A stretch of DNA of 64,000 bases from Octadecabacter temperatus (lineage in GTDB: Bacteria; Pseudomonadota; Alphaproteobacteria; Rhodobacterales; Rhodobacteraceae), in NCBI RefSeq assembly GCF_001187845.1, contig NZ_CP012160.1, positions 310,001-374,000 of the forward strand. The letters run 5' to 3'. Below, piece by piece: positions 36,000-45,116 of the stretch. Below the pieces are notes generated by a model. That model made no database searches. It was given only the letters and a program-made list of their open reading frames with translations, and was not told where the DNA came from. The translations under genes were made by a program, and so were the position numbers. The number at the start of each line of letters is the position of its first letter. Within the stretch, counting starts at the first letter, position 1.

Positions 36000-36085
36000 A
36001 ACCGATGGAGCGCGAAGTAGACGTAAATTGGTGTTTCCGCAAGCCCTGACTGGACGGTTTTTACGCGTTCAGGTAACAGGTTCCC

Positions 36086-36235
36086 ATGAACAACAAATCG
36101 CCATCCAAGACACCCCAAACGCGCGAAGACCGGCTAAAGGCCGCGTTGAAGGCAAACCTTGGACGTCGTAAGGTGCAAGCACGCGCGAAAGCGTCAAAAG
36201 AAGCGGGCGAAAAAGCCCCCAGTGAGAAAGAGTAA
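36086..36235 (+). CDS. Small basic protein (49 residues) preceding murA
   Basis: ATG at 36086, with AGGTAACAGG as ribosome site, opens a 49-codon frame that ends five bases before murA. The product is very rich in Lys, Arg, Ala and Glu ([20 protein letters not shown], then [18 protein letters not shown]) and likely forms one amphipathic helix with disordered ends. There is no Cys, Trp or hydrophobic segment. Placement suggests cotranscription with murA. A similar short Lys-rich protein upstream of murA is familiar from related genomes, but its function is unknown. Confidence 0.7.
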   Translation: MNNKSPSKTPQTREDRLKAALKANLGRRKVQARAKASKEAGEKAPSEKE

Positions 36236-36240
36236 CAGGC

Positions 36241-37512
36241 ATGGATTCCATCGTAGTACGAGGCGGCAAGTCGCTGTCAGGGCAAATTGAAATCGCGGGC
36301 GCAAAGAACGCGGCGTTGACACTGATGCCAGCCACGTTGCTCAGTGATGAACCGTTAACGCTGACGAACACCCCACGCCTAAGCGACATCAAAACGATGA
36401 CGTTGCTTCTGGAATCTTTGGGCGCAGAGATTTCTTCGCTGCAAGACGGCAAGGTTCAAACCATGTCTTGTCACGGTTCGATCAACACCACCGCGGACTA
36501 CGACATCGTGCGTAAGATGCGCGCGTCCAACCTTGTGCTTGGGCCGCTTTTGGCGCGTGAAGGCCATGCAATTGTATCGCTTCCGGGTGGTTGCGCGATT
36601 GGTGCGCGTCCGATGGATATTCACACGGATGGTCTGGCCAAGATGGGCGCTCAGATTGATTTGAAAGACGGCTACCTTCACGCGAAAGCGGATGGTGGTA
36701 AGCTTAAAGGCGCTGTGATTGATTTCCCATTCGCCTCAGTTGGTGCAACCGAGAACATCATGATGGCCGCGACACTGGCCAAAGGCACGACCGTCATCAA
36801 CAACGCCGCGCGTGAGCCTGAGATCGTCGATTTGGCGGACTGCCTGCGCAAAATGGGCGCACAGATTGAAGGTGACGGAACACCGAGCATCACAATCCAA
36901 GGCGTTGATCGTCTGCACGGTGCGACGCACCCTGTTGTTACAGACCGCATTGAACTTGGTACTTACATGCTTGCCCCTGTCATTGCGGGTGGTGAAGTTG
37001 AGTGCCTTGGTGGCAAACTGTCATTGGTTGGCGCGTTTTGTGAAAAGCTGGATGCGGCGGGCGTGTCCGTGGAAGAAACTAAGACCGGTCTGAAAGTGAA
37101 GCTAAAGGGTGATCGCCCGAAGGCAGTGGATGTGACAACTGAGCCATTTCCAGGGTTCCCAACAGATTTGCAGGCGCAGATGATGGCGATGCTTTGCTTT
37201 GCCGAAGGCACGTCCGTGCTGGAAGAAAAGATTTTCGAGAACCGCTTTATGCATGCGCCAGAGCTGGAACGAATGGGTGCAAACATTGAAGTACACGGCG
37301 GCACGGCCACGGTAACGGGCGTTGATAAGATGAAGGGTGCACCTGTTATGGCGACTGACCTTCGGGCGTCTGTGTCCCTGATTTTGGCGGGTCTTCGTGC
37401 AGAAGGTGAAACGCAAGTGAACCGCGTTTACCACCTTGATCGCGGGTATGAGGACGTTGCGGGCAAGCTTGGCAAAGTTGGCGCAGACATTGAACGGGTC
37501 GCAGGACGGTGA
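36241..37512 (+). CDS. murA: UDP-N-acetylglucosamine 1-carboxyvinyltransferase
   Basis: A 423-residue cytosolic enzyme of the first committed step of peptidoglycan synthesis: phosphoenolpyruvate plus UDP-GlcNAc. The active-site Cys is Cys118 in [15 protein letters not shown], the fosfomycin-sensitive form. [20 protein letters not shown] at the N-terminus and [12 protein letters not shown] with the C-terminal RAGASLI-like segment ([13 protein letters not shown]) match the family. It overlaps the next gene by four bases (GTGA). Confidence 0.96.
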   Translation: MDSIVVRGGKSLSGQIEIAGAKNAALTLMPATLLSDEPLTLTNTPRLSDIKTMTLLLESLGAEISSLQDGKVQTMSCHGSINTTADYDIVRKMRASNLVLGPLLAREGHAIVSLPGGCAIGARPMDIHTDGLAKMGAQIDLKDGYLHAKADGGKLKGAVIDFPFASVGATENIMMAATLAKGTTVINNAAREPEIVDLADCLRKMGAQIEGDGTPSITIQGVDRLHGATHPVVTDRIELGTYMLAPVIAGGEVECLGGKLSLVGAFCEKLDAAGVSVEETKTGLKVKLKGDRPKAVDVTTEPFPGFPTDLQAQMMAMLCFAEGTSVLEEKIFENRFMHAPELERMGANIEVHGGTATVTGVDKMKGAPVMATDLRASVSLILAGLRAEGETQVNRVYHLDRGYEDVAGKLGKVGADIERVAGR

Positions 37513-37985
37513 GTGACGCAACCTTCGAAGAAGGCGCGGAAAAGCCGCTACGCCTAAAGGCGCTCGACGTCGAAGATCTGGGCGTGTTGTCTGGCTTTAT
37601 TCAGGACGCGGTTTTTCCGGGTTCTGAAATGAAGTGGGACCGCAATGCGCGCCGTTTCGGGTTGTTGTTGAACCGTTTCCGCTGGGAAGACGCAAGCCAC
37701 GCAGAGACCCGCAAGCGTGCATACGAGCGGGTGCAGTCCGTATTGGCAGTTGAAGACGTTGTGCGTGTGCAGACCCAAGGTGTGGATGCACGTGACAGCG
37801 ACATGATTTTGTCAGTACTGGCTGTGACGTTTGAGGCGGGTGAAGATGGTGGTGGCCATGTGATGCTGACCTTGGCAGGTGATGGTGCCATCCGTGTTGA
37901 GGTCGAAGCGCTTGAGGTTGTGTTGAAAGATGTGACGAGGCCCTATGTGGCACCGTCAAAAGCGAAACCAGAACATCCGGAGTAA
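37509..37985 (+). CDS. DUF2948 family protein
   Basis: A 158-residue soluble protein of unknown function, restricted in my experience to alphaproteobacteria and usually beside murA or hisD. Pattern: [20 protein letters not shown] near the start and a conserved [20 protein letters not shown] core. It starts at a GTG that overlaps the murA stop, so it is coupled to murA. Confidence 0.8.
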   Translation: MSDATFEEGAEKPLRLKALDVEDLGVLSGFIQDAVFPGSEMKWDRNARRFGLLLNRFRWEDASHAETRKRAYERVQSVLAVEDVVRVQTQGVDARDSDMILSVLAVTFEAGEDGGGHVMLTLAGDGAIRVEVEALEVVLKDVTRPYVAPSKAKPEHPE

Positions 37986-38000
37986 ACGCGTGCCGCGAGC

Positions 38001-38038
38001 GGGGAGGGGGCCAGCCCCCGTCGCCAAGGCGACTCCCC
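38001..38038. repeat. Three-way-junction palindromic element between DUF2948 and hisD
   Basis: An outer stem GGGGA/TCCCC encloses two small hairpins: GGGGG-CCAG-CCCCC and GTCGCC-AA-GGCGAC. It is followed by GGGATATTTATG. GC-rich intergenic palindromes ending in GGGATATTTA are a familiar kind of dispersed repeat in Rhodobacteraceae. Only one copy is seen here. Confidence 0.55.
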
Positions 38039-38112
38039 TGGGATATTTATGAGACAAAGACAAACATGAAAGCCGCTGAGCGAGAGATGTTTGCAAATAG
38101 GATAACTGAGTT

Positions 38113-39417
38113 ATGCCGCAGTTTTTGAGCACAACGGATGATGGATTTGAGGTCTCGTTTCAGGCGTTGCTTGGGGCGAAGCGTGAAGATAGCCCTGATG
38201 TGGACGCCGTCGTCGCAGATATTATTGCAGATGTTCGGGCGCGCGGGGACGCGGCGGTGCTGGAACTAACGGCTAAGTTTGATCGTCTTGAGTTGGATGC
38301 AGCAGGGTTGCGGTTTTCTTCGGCTGAGATTGATGAATATTGCGCTCAGGTCAGTGCAGAAGATCGCGAAGCACTCGAACTCGCGGCGGAGCGTATTCGT
38401 GCGTACCACGCGCGGCAAATGCCTCAGGATGAGTTTTGGGAAGATGATGCGGGCGCGTCGCTTGGCTGGCGTTGGACGGCGGTTTCAGCGGCGGGGCTGT
38501 ATGTTCCCGGTGGGATTGCGACCTATCCGAGTTCTGTTTTGATGAATGCGATTCCAGCGAAAGTTGCCGGTGTGGGACGCTTGGCGATGGTTGTTCCGAC
38601 GCCAGACGGTGCGGTGAACCCACTTGTCCTGCTGGCGGCGCGTATTTCCGGTGTAGATGAAGTTTACCGTATCGGTGGTGCGCAAGCGGTGGCCGCGTTG
38701 GCATATGGCACAGAAACGATTGCGCCAGTTGATAAGATCACGGGGCCGGGCAATGCATTCGTGGCTGCGGCCAAACGGCGCGTTTTTGGCAAGGTCGGGA
38801 TCGACATGATCGCGGGGCCGTCTGAAATTTTGGTGATCGCGGATAAGAACAATGATCCCGACTGGATCGCGTTGGATTTGCTGTCTCAGGCAGAACATGA
38901 CGAAAGCGCACAGTCCATTTTGATCACGGATGACGCCGCATTCGGGTTGGCCGTGGCAGACGCCGTTGAAGTGCGACTGCAAACGTTGGAGCGCCGCGCT
39001 GTTGCCGGCCCGAGTTGGCGTGATTTCGGGGCGATCATCACGGTTCAAAATATGGATGAAGCGGTTGTTTTATCAGACAGAATCGCGCCTGAGCACTTGG
39101 AACTTTGCGTTGAAGATGCCGACGATTTGGCTGCGAAAGTCACCCATGCGGGGGCGATTTTCATTGGGGCTTGGACGCCCGAAGCGATCGGTGATTACGT
39201 TGGTGGGCCGAACCACGTTCTACCGACTGCGCGGTCTGCTCGGTTCTCAAGCGGGCTTTCGGTGATGGATTTCTTGAAACGAACAACGCTTGCGCGGATG
39301 ACGCCAGAGGCATTGAATGCGATTGGTCCCGCTGCGGAACGGCTTGCCATTTCGGAAAGTTTGCAGGCACATGGGCTGAGCGTGCGTGCGCGGCTTGATA
39401 AGTTGAATAGGGACTAA
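38113..39417 (+). CDS. hisD: Histidinol dehydrogenase
   Basis: A 434-residue enzyme oxidising L-histidinol to L-histidine in two NAD-dependent steps. Family segments are AGLYVPGGIATYPSSVLMN, ITGPGNAFVAAAKR, DMIAGPSEILVIAD, and LLSQAEHDESAQ carrying the zinc-binding Gln and His, plus GGPNHVLPT. It is separate from other his genes here, as is common in this group. The following gene starts four bases after its stop. A 20-codon frame upstream (from 38068) contains no His run, so no attenuator leader is suggested. Confidence 0.96.
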   Translation: MPQFLSTTDDGFEVSFQALLGAKREDSPDVDAVVADIIADVRARGDAAVLELTAKFDRLELDAAGLRFSSAEIDEYCAQVSAEDREALELAAERIRAYHARQMPQDEFWEDDAGASLGWRWTAVSAAGLYVPGGIATYPSSVLMNAIPAKVAGVGRLAMVVPTPDGAVNPLVLLAARISGVDEVYRIGGAQAVAALAYGTETIAPVDKITGPGNAFVAAAKRRVFGKVGIDMIAGPSEILVIADKNNDPDWIALDLLSQAEHDESAQSILITDDAAFGLAVADAVEVRLQTLERRAVAGPSWRDFGAIITVQNMDEAVVLSDRIAPEHLELCVEDADDLAAKVTHAGAIFIGAWTPEAIGDYVGGPNHVLPTARSARFSSGLSVMDFLKRTTLARMTPEALNAIGPAAERLAISESLQAHGLSVRARLDKLNRD

Positions 39418-39421
39418 GGTT

Positions 39422-39901
39422 TTGGCGAAGATTATTCATATTGATCTGGACGACAGCGCGCTGCCGCCGCCGACCGCCGAGATTGAACAGGAACGCAGGG
39501 TCGCAATGTTCGATCTGCTGGAAGACAACTCGTTTGTTTTGCCGGATCGTGACGGAAAGTCCCCTCCGGTTGGCCCATACCGTCTTGGGCTGTCGATTCG
39601 CCAAAAACGGCTCGTGTTTGAAATTGTGACAGAAAAGGGCGAGGCTGCTGGCGAGTTTCATCTGTCGCTTGGGCCGTTTCGCCAAGTGGTTAAAGATTAC
39701 TTCCAGATTTGCGAAAGCTACTTTGACGCCGTGAAAACCGCAGCACCCAGCCAGATCGAGACAATTGATATGGCGCGGCGTGGCATCCACGATGAAGGCG
39801 CGCGCATTTTGCAGGAACGTCTCGATGGCAAAGCCGAAGTGGATTACGATACTGCGAGACGCCTGTTCACCCTTATATGCGTCTTGCACTTCGGAGGTTG
39901 A
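39422..39901 (+). CDS. UPF0262 family protein
   Basis: A 159-residue soluble protein of unknown function, well conserved in alphaproteobacteria: IHIDLDDSALPPPTAEIEQE at the N-terminus, EFHLSLGPFRQVVKDYFQIC in the middle and EVDYDTARRLFTLICVLHFG at the end. The start is TTG, four bases after hisD. It lies in its usual order before the phosphatase and infA. Confidence 0.88.
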   Translation: MAKIIHIDLDDSALPPPTAEIEQERRVAMFDLLEDNSFVLPDRDGKSPPVGPYRLGLSIRQKRLVFEIVTEKGEAAGEFHLSLGPFRQVVKDYFQICESYFDAVKTAAPSQIETIDMARRGIHDEGARILQERLDGKAEVDYDTARRLFTLICVLHFGG

Positions 39902-39903
39902 TT

Positions 39904-40362
39904 TTGAGCGAGCTTCCACAATCCATTCTGTTTTGTTGTGACCACAATTCCGTGCGGTCGCCAATGGCAGAAGGGTTGTCGAAAAAGCTATATGGAACAG
40001 ATATTTATCTGCAATCCGCTGGTGTGAAGTCTGACTTGGATATCGACGGTTTTGCCGTGTCAGTTTGCGAGGAGATGGGCATAGAGTTGTCGCGTCATCG
40101 CAGCCGTTCTTTCGACGAGATGGAGCAATGGGGGGATGACTTGTCCTCCTTTGATCTGATTGTTGCTCTTTCACCCGCGAGCCAACGTCGCGCGCTGGAA
40201 TTGACCCGCCATTCCCATTTAGAAGTCGAATACTGGCCGATTATGGACCCGACTGGGCTGGGCGAAAGCCGCGAGGACCGTCTTGTCTATTACCGCCAAG
40301 CGCGAGATCAAATTCGTGCAAAGTTGATTGAACGCTTCGGCCAAGGAACGACCGCAAGCTAA
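39904..40362 (+). CDS. Low-molecular-weight protein-tyrosine-phosphatase-like protein
   Basis: A 152-residue enzyme with the P-loop C-x5-R near the start (Cys12 to Arg18 in CCDHNSVRS) and a later Asp-Pro (WPIMDPTG) as candidate general acid. Members include tyrosine phosphatases and arsenate reductases; the lack of an arsenic-gene context favours phosphatase. I chose the TTG at 39904 because GGAGG lies six bases upstream; an ATG at 39877 lacks a site and overlaps the UPF0262 gene. Confidence 0.8.
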   Translation: MSELPQSILFCCDHNSVRSPMAEGLSKKLYGTDIYLQSAGVKSDLDIDGFAVSVCEEMGIELSRHRSRSFDEMEQWGDDLSSFDLIVALSPASQRRALELTRHSHLEVEYWPIMDPTGLGESREDRLVYYRQARDQIRAKLIERFGQGTTAS

Positions 40363-40483
40363 CTTTAGCGCGTTAAAACAGCCACCACTGGGCGGCTTTA
40401 ATAGATTATCCCTTGAAACTGCGCCGCTTAGGGCGCATTTACCCGCTGTCCGCATTATCGCGGACGTTTCTAATGGAGAGAAC

Positions 40484-40702
40484 ATGGCCAAGGAAGAACT
40501 GCTCGAATTTCCAGGCGTCGTAAAAGAACTCTTGCCGAACGCGACATTCCTGGTCGAGCTGGAAAACGGCCATACGATCATCGCGCACACGGCAGGCAAG
40601 ATGCGGAAAAACCGCATTCGTGTTCTGGCAGGCGACAAAGTACAGGTCGAAATGACCCCGTATGATTTGACCAAGGGTCGGATCAACTACCGCTTTAAAT
40701 AA
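40484..40702 (+). CDS. infA: Translation initiation factor IF-1
   Basis: A 72-residue S1-type OB-fold protein that binds the ribosomal A site during initiation. The pattern [39 protein letters not shown] and [13 protein letters not shown] is the conserved full-length protein. GGAGAGAAC precedes the ATG; the frame runs on upstream to 40328 but only through unrelated sequence. Confidence 0.97.
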   Translation: MAKEELLEFPGVVKELLPNATFLVELENGHTIIAHTAGKMRKNRIRVLAGDKVQVEMTPYDLTKGRINYRFK

Positions 40703-40708
40703 TCGACC

Positions 40709-41278
40709 ATGAGGTTGGTTCTAGGCTCCGGTTCCCCACGGCGGTTGGAGCTGTTGGCGCAGCTTGGGCTGACGCCAGATGACGTACGTGCACCTGATAT
40801 CAACGAAGACCCGATTGGCGCCGAAAAGCCGCGCGATTATGTGCGGCGTATGGCGCGCCAAAAGGCAGAAGCGTCGACCTGCGCGGACGATGAAGTCGTG
40901 CTATGTGCCGACACCACAGTTGCGGTTGGGCGACGTATTCTAGGCAAGCCCGCTGATGCGGCAGAGGCGGAAGTATTTCTGCGCCTTATGTCTGGCCGAC
41001 GCCATAAGGTGATCACAGCGATTTCGGTGAAGACTCCGAACGGCGTGCGCGTGAAAGACGTGGTGACAGACGTTAAGATGAAACGGCTGAGTGACGCCGA
41101 AATTGTGGGCTACATCGCAACGGATGACTGGCGCGGCAAGGCAGGTGGCTATGCAATCCAAGGGCCAGCCAGCGCGTTCATTCCGTGGATTGCCGGATCT
41201 TATTCCGCTGTGGTCGGGCTGCCGTTGGCCGAAACTGCGAACCTATTGCAATCATCAGGATTGGAGATTTGGAAATGA
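40709..41278 (+). CDS. maf: Maf-type nucleoside triphosphate pyrophosphatase
   Basis: A 189-residue house-cleaning enzyme hydrolysing non-canonical or modified NTPs. The Maf motif [16 protein letters not shown] is at the N-terminus, [22 protein letters not shown] in the middle, and [16 protein letters not shown] near the end. It starts six bases after infA and overlaps the RNase gene by four bases. Confidence 0.93.
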   Translation: MRLVLGSGSPRRLELLAQLGLTPDDVRAPDINEDPIGAEKPRDYVRRMARQKAEASTCADDEVVLCADTTVAVGRRILGKPADAAEAEVFLRLMSGRRHKVITAISVKTPNGVRVKDVVTDVKMKRLSDAEIVGYIATDDWRGKAGGYAIQGPASAFIPWIAGSYSAVVGLPLAETANLLQSSGLEIWK

Positions 41279-42303
41279 AAGGACGCATGATCGTTCTGGA
41301 CCACGTCGCTGGCCGCGAGGCTGCCGCGTTATTGGTTGATGGAAAACTCCAAGACTTGATGATCGATGACGACGAAGCACCGCGCCCCGGCGCGATTTTT
41401 CGTGCGATTTGTGATCGTCCGCTAAAAGGGCAGGGCGGCATGATGCTGAAACTACCTGAGGGTGAGACGGCGTTCTTGCGTCAAGGTAAAGGTCTTGCAC
41501 CGGGGCAGGCGATTTTGGTGCAAGTCACGGGCTATGCGGATGGCGGGAAAGCGATTCCCGTGACGGATCGTGTGCTGTTCAAATCCCGCTACGCCATCGT
41601 GACGCCCGGAAAGCTTGGCATCAATGTCAGCCGGTCCATCAAAGATGACGACGTGCGCGAACGTGTCTTGGCATGCGCCCATGAAGAAGGCGTGAGCGAA
41701 GGTTTCGGCCTGATCCTGCGTTCGTCCTGCGAAGGCGGGTCCGATGAGGACATCATTGAAGACATTGCCGCAATGGACGCTATGGCGAACGCCATAATGG
41801 CTGATAAAGACGGTGTCGCCGAGGCGCTGACTGATGGCGATGGCCCGCACGCCCTTGCATGGCGTGAATGGGTCGAGCCTGCGACTATTGTAACTGAGAC
41901 TGGTGGTTTCGAAGACCAAGGCGTGCTGGATCAAATGGCAACGCTTTCCAGCCCGCGTGTTAGCCTAGAAGCATCTGCGTTTATGTACGTCGAACCTACG
42001 CGCGCGCTTGTCGCCGTTGACGTGAACACGGGTGGGGACACGTCGCCAGCATCGACGCTGAAGGCGAACTTGGCTGCCTGTAAGGCATTGCCACGCGCGC
42101 TTCGCCTGCGCGGGCTTGGTGGGCAGATCGTGATTGATTTAGCGCCAATGTCCAAAGCACACCGTAAACAAATCGAATCCACCCTACGTGGTGCGTTTCG
42201 TGAAGACACCATTGATACCGCGCTCGTCGGTTGGACGCCGCTTGGCCACTTTGAACTGCAGCGCAAACGTGAACGACTGCCAACCCCACTTGGGCTTGTC
42301 TAA
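41275..42303 (+). CDS. Ribonuclease E/G family protein, short form
   Basis: A 342-residue protein with the RNase E/G catalytic core: metal-binding Asp residues are seen in [16 protein letters not shown] and in [11 protein letters not shown]. It is much shorter than E. coli RNase G (about 490) or RNase E. The N-terminus resembles only part of an S1 region, and the C-terminal zinc-link and tail are absent. Short forms of this type next to maf and yacG recur in related genomes. The ATG overlaps the maf stop and follows AGGATTGGAGATT. Confidence 0.85.
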   Translation: MKGRMIVLDHVAGREAAALLVDGKLQDLMIDDDEAPRPGAIFRAICDRPLKGQGGMMLKLPEGETAFLRQGKGLAPGQAILVQVTGYADGGKAIPVTDRVLFKSRYAIVTPGKLGINVSRSIKDDDVRERVLACAHEEGVSEGFGLILRSSCEGGSDEDIIEDIAAMDAMANAIMADKDGVAEALTDGDGPHALAWREWVEPATIVTETGGFEDQGVLDQMATLSSPRVSLEASAFMYVEPTRALVAVDVNTGGDTSPASTLKANLAACKALPRALRLRGLGGQIVIDLAPMSKAHRKQIESTLRGAFREDTIDTALVGWTPLGHFELQRKRERLPTPLGLV

Positions 42304-42500
42304 TGGCGTGTCCGATCTGCGATAAAGACACGAACCCAGCGTTCCGCCCATTTTGCTCAAAGCGGTGCGCGGATGTTGATTTGGCAAAATGGCTCGGTGG
42401 CGGCTACGCGATTCCAAGCAATGATCCCGATGATATCGATGAGCTGGAAGACGCGCTGGAGAAGGCGAAACAAGATCCAGAATTGCCACGCCCGTCCTAA
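42303..42500 (+). CDS. yacG: DNA gyrase inhibitor YacG (zinc-binding)
   Basis: A 65-residue zinc protein with CPICDKD (CxxC) and FCSKRCADVDLAKWL (CxxxC), the four-Cys site and the family's DL..WL segment. It binds and inhibits DNA gyrase in E. coli. The start overlaps the RNase gene stop by one base, and a terminator follows. Confidence 0.93.
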   Translation: MACPICDKDTNPAFRPFCSKRCADVDLAKWLGGGYAIPSNDPDDIDELEDALEKAKQDPELPRPS

Positions 42501-42576
42501 CTCACCCAAGTGATTTCATCGATTTGAAAGAAGGGTCTGGACAGTCCCTTGCACCCCGCCTAAAACGCCCTCACCC

Positions 42577-42593
42577 AAGGGGTTCGCCCCTTT
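42577..42593 (+). terminator. Terminator after the infA-maf-RNase-yacG operon
   Basis: AAGGGG-TTCG-CCCCTT forms a 6-bp stem with the stable TTCG tetraloop, followed by a short T-rich run. It lies between yacG and tRNA-Phe. Confidence 0.65.
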
Positions 42594-42597
42594 CCGT

Positions 42598-42672
42598 GCC
42601 CGGGTAGCTCAGGGGTAGAGCAGTGGATTGAAAATCCTCGTGTCGGTGGTTCGATTCCGCCCCTGGGCACCA
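42598..42672 (+). tRNA. tRNA-Phe (anticodon GAA)
   Basis: GCCCGGG pairs with CCTGGGC (one G-U). Anticodon loop TTGAAAA gives GAA, and the T arm is GGTTCGATTCC. CCA is encoded, giving 75 bases. The T-T mismatch in the anticodon stem is usual for this tRNA in alphaproteobacteria. Confidence 0.97.
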
Positions 42673-42862
42673 CTACTTTTCCTGAATTGTATTTCCTTTT
42701 GCTTGAGCGCGGCTTTGTTGGCTGCCGTTTTCGAGCGTTGATGGCACTCGTTCCAGTCGTAGAGGCGAATTGTCACTCCTGCGCCGTATGCGATGGTATA
42801 CTGTCGACCTTTCCGACACGTTCAGCTATGAAGCGCTCAAATCCAATCCAAAGGGGAATCCC

Positions 42863-45052
42863 ATGTCCGATATCATCTACACCAAGGTGGACGAAGCGCC
42901 TGAATTGGCCTCTGCATCTTTCCTGCCGATCATTCAGAAATTCGCAGCCGCTGCGGGCGTTTCCGTTGGAACAAAAGACATCAGCCTTGCAGGCCGCGTT
43001 TTGGCGACTTTCCCTGAGAACCTGACCAAAGAACAGTTTCAGGCCGACGATCTGGCCGAGCTGGGCCGCTTGGTTAAGACACCAGAAGCCAACGTCATCA
43101 AGCTGCCGAACATCTCTGCATCTGTTCCACAGTTGAAAGCGGCAATCGCGGAACTTCAGGCAAACGGATTTAACGTTCCTGACTACCCTGACGCACCAAC
43201 GACTGACGCAGAAAAAGACGTGCAGGCACGCTACGATGGCATGAAAGGTTCCGCTGTGAACCCTGTGCTTCGCGAAGGTAACTCTGACCGTCGTGCTGCA
43301 AAGGCTGTTAAAAGCTTCGCCCAAAACAACCCACACCGCATGGGTGACTGGGCGGCTGACAGCAAAACCAAAGTCTCCTCTATGGCTGGCAACGATTTCT
43401 TCTCAAACGAGGTGTCTGCGACACTTGCTAAAGAAACGACTGCCAAGATCGTTCTGGAAACCGCATCAGGCGAGACAGTGTTGAAAGAGGGTCTCACTTA
43501 CCCAGCTGGCACGGTGGTTGACGCAACATTCATGAGCGCGAAAGCACTGAACGCGTTTCTTGCCGAGCAGATCGAAGAAACCAAAGCCGAAGGCACGCTG
43601 TTCTCGTTGCACATGAAGGCGACGATGATGAAGGTTTCTGACCCGATCATCTTTGGTCACGCAGTGAAAGCCTTCCTCGCGCCCGTGTTTGAAAAGCATG
43701 GCGCGGCCTTGGCTGATCTGGGTGTGAACCCGAACGCGGGTCTCGGCGATTTGCTTGCACGTGTTGAAGGCAATGCAGCGATCAAAGCTGATATCGATGC
43801 CTGCATGGCATCCCGCCCACCGATGTACATGGTTGATTCCGACAAAGGCATCACCAACCTGCACGTTTCATCCGACGTCATTATCGATGCATCCATGCCT
43901 GCACTTATCCGCGCTGGCGGTAAGGGTTGGGGCCCAGATGGCAAAGAAGGTGACAGCAACTGCGTCATTCCTGACAACTCATACGCACCCGTTTATGATG
44001 AAACGATCAAGTTCTTCAAAGAAAACGGCAAGCTGAACCCGGCTACTGCTGGCACTGTTCAGAACATCGGTCTGATGGCGCAAAAAGCGGAAGAGTACGG
44101 CTCGCACCCGACGACGTTTGAAATGCCAGAAGCCGGCACCGTTAAGATGATCCTTGATGACGGAACTGTTCTGCACGAGCATAAGGTTGAAGCGAACGAC
44201 ATCTGGCGTTCCGCGTCTGCACGCAAAGCACCGATTGAAGACTGGGTGAACCTTGCGATTGATCGCCAGAAGGCGGAAGGCTGTGAAGCGATTTTCTGGC
44301 TCGACGCGAACCGTGCGCACGATGCTGAACTTATCAAATATGTTACGCCGATCCTTGAGGCCAAAGGCGTTGCAGACAAGTTCACCATCATGGCACCGCG
44401 CGAAGCGACACGCGCATCCTTTGAAACGATCACAGCGGGTAACAACTCAATCGCGATCACAGGCAACGTTCTGCGCGACTACCTGACTGACCTGTTCCCG
44501 ATCCTTGAATTGGCGACGTCAGCGAAGATGCTGTCGATCGTTAAGCTGATGAACGGTGGCGGTTTGTTTGAAACTGGCGCTGGTGGTTCTGCACCAAAGC
44601 ACGTTCAGCAGTTGGTCGAAGAAAACCACCTGCGTTGGGACAGCCTTGGCGAATTCTGCGCGTTGGGTGAAAGCCTGCAGTTCCTTGCAAACGCAAAGGG
44701 CAACGAGCAAGCCCGCGTTCTGGGCCAAGCGGTTGATACTGCGACCCAAGGCATTTTGGATCACAGTCGTTCACCATCCCGTAAAGTTGGTGAACCAGAC
44801 AACCGCGATAGCCACTACTGGTTCGCACGTTACTGGGCAGAAGCATTGGCCGCGCAATCGGATGATGCAGCACTTGCCGCACACTTTGCCCCAGTTGCTG
44901 AAGCGCTTGCAGGCAACGAGGCCGCAATCCTTGCCGAGCTTGCAGTAGTTCAAGGACCAGCGGTTGAATTGGGTGGATATTACAAAACGGATGCTGCCAA
45001 AACTGACGCGGTGATGCGCCCGTCTAAGACGTTTAACAGCATTATTGGCTAA
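42863..45052 (+). CDS. NADP-dependent isocitrate dehydrogenase, monomeric type
   Basis: A 729-residue cytosolic enzyme converting isocitrate to 2-oxoglutarate with NADPH. Size and segments ([60 protein letters not shown]) are those of the monomeric class, unrelated in length to the 400-residue dimeric form. AAAGGGGAATCCC precedes the ATG at 42863; the upstream extension of the frame has no family pattern. A good terminator follows, so it is probably monocistronic. Confidence 0.94.
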   Translation: MSDIIYTKVDEAPELASASFLPIIQKFAAAAGVSVGTKDISLAGRVLATFPENLTKEQFQADDLAELGRLVKTPEANVIKLPNISASVPQLKAAIAELQANGFNVPDYPDAPTTDAEKDVQARYDGMKGSAVNPVLREGNSDRRAAKAVKSFAQNNPHRMGDWAADSKTKVSSMAGNDFFSNEVSATLAKETTAKIVLETASGETVLKEGLTYPAGTVVDATFMSAKALNAFLAEQIEETKAEGTLFSLHMKATMMKVSDPIIFGHAVKAFLAPVFEKHGAALADLGVNPNAGLGDLLARVEGNAAIKADIDACMASRPPMYMVDSDKGITNLHVSSDVIIDASMPALIRAGGKGWGPDGKEGDSNCVIPDNSYAPVYDETIKFFKENGKLNPATAGTVQNIGLMAQKAEEYGSHPTTFEMPEAGTVKMILDDGTVLHEHKVEANDIWRSASARKAPIEDWVNLAIDRQKAEGCEAIFWLDANRAHDAELIKYVTPILEAKGVADKFTIMAPREATRASFETITAGNNSIAITGNVLRDYLTDLFPILELATSAKMLSIVKLMNGGGLFETGAGGSAPKHVQQLVEENHLRWDSLGEFCALGESLQFLANAKGNEQARVLGQAVDTATQGILDHSRSPSRKVGEPDNRDSHYWFARYWAEALAAQSDDAALAAHFAPVAEALAGNEAAILAELAVVQGPAVELGGYYKTDAAKTDAVMRPSKTFNSIIG

Positions 45053-45069
45053 TGGGCGAATGAACTAGA

Positions 45070-45107
45070 AAGGGCCGTGCTTCCTTACGGGACGCGCGGC
45101 CTTTTTT
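45070..45107 (+). terminator. Rho-independent terminator after isocitrate dehydrogenase
   Basis: AGGGCCGTGC pairs with GCGCGGCCTT (G-U pairs included) around a 13-base loop, followed by TTTTTT. It may also serve hemN, which ends just beyond on the other strand. Confidence 0.82.
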
Positions 45108-45116
45108 GTTTCCGAA

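Noticed and set aside
35828..36049. Plus-strand frame with RIELPTSSLPMTRSTTELQ over tRNA-Thr
   Set aside because: Again an antisense translation of a tRNA gene, not a protein.
38068..38130. Possible leader peptide upstream of hisD
   Set aside because: The 20-codon frame has no His run and no attenuator hairpin after it, so no attenuation control is supported.
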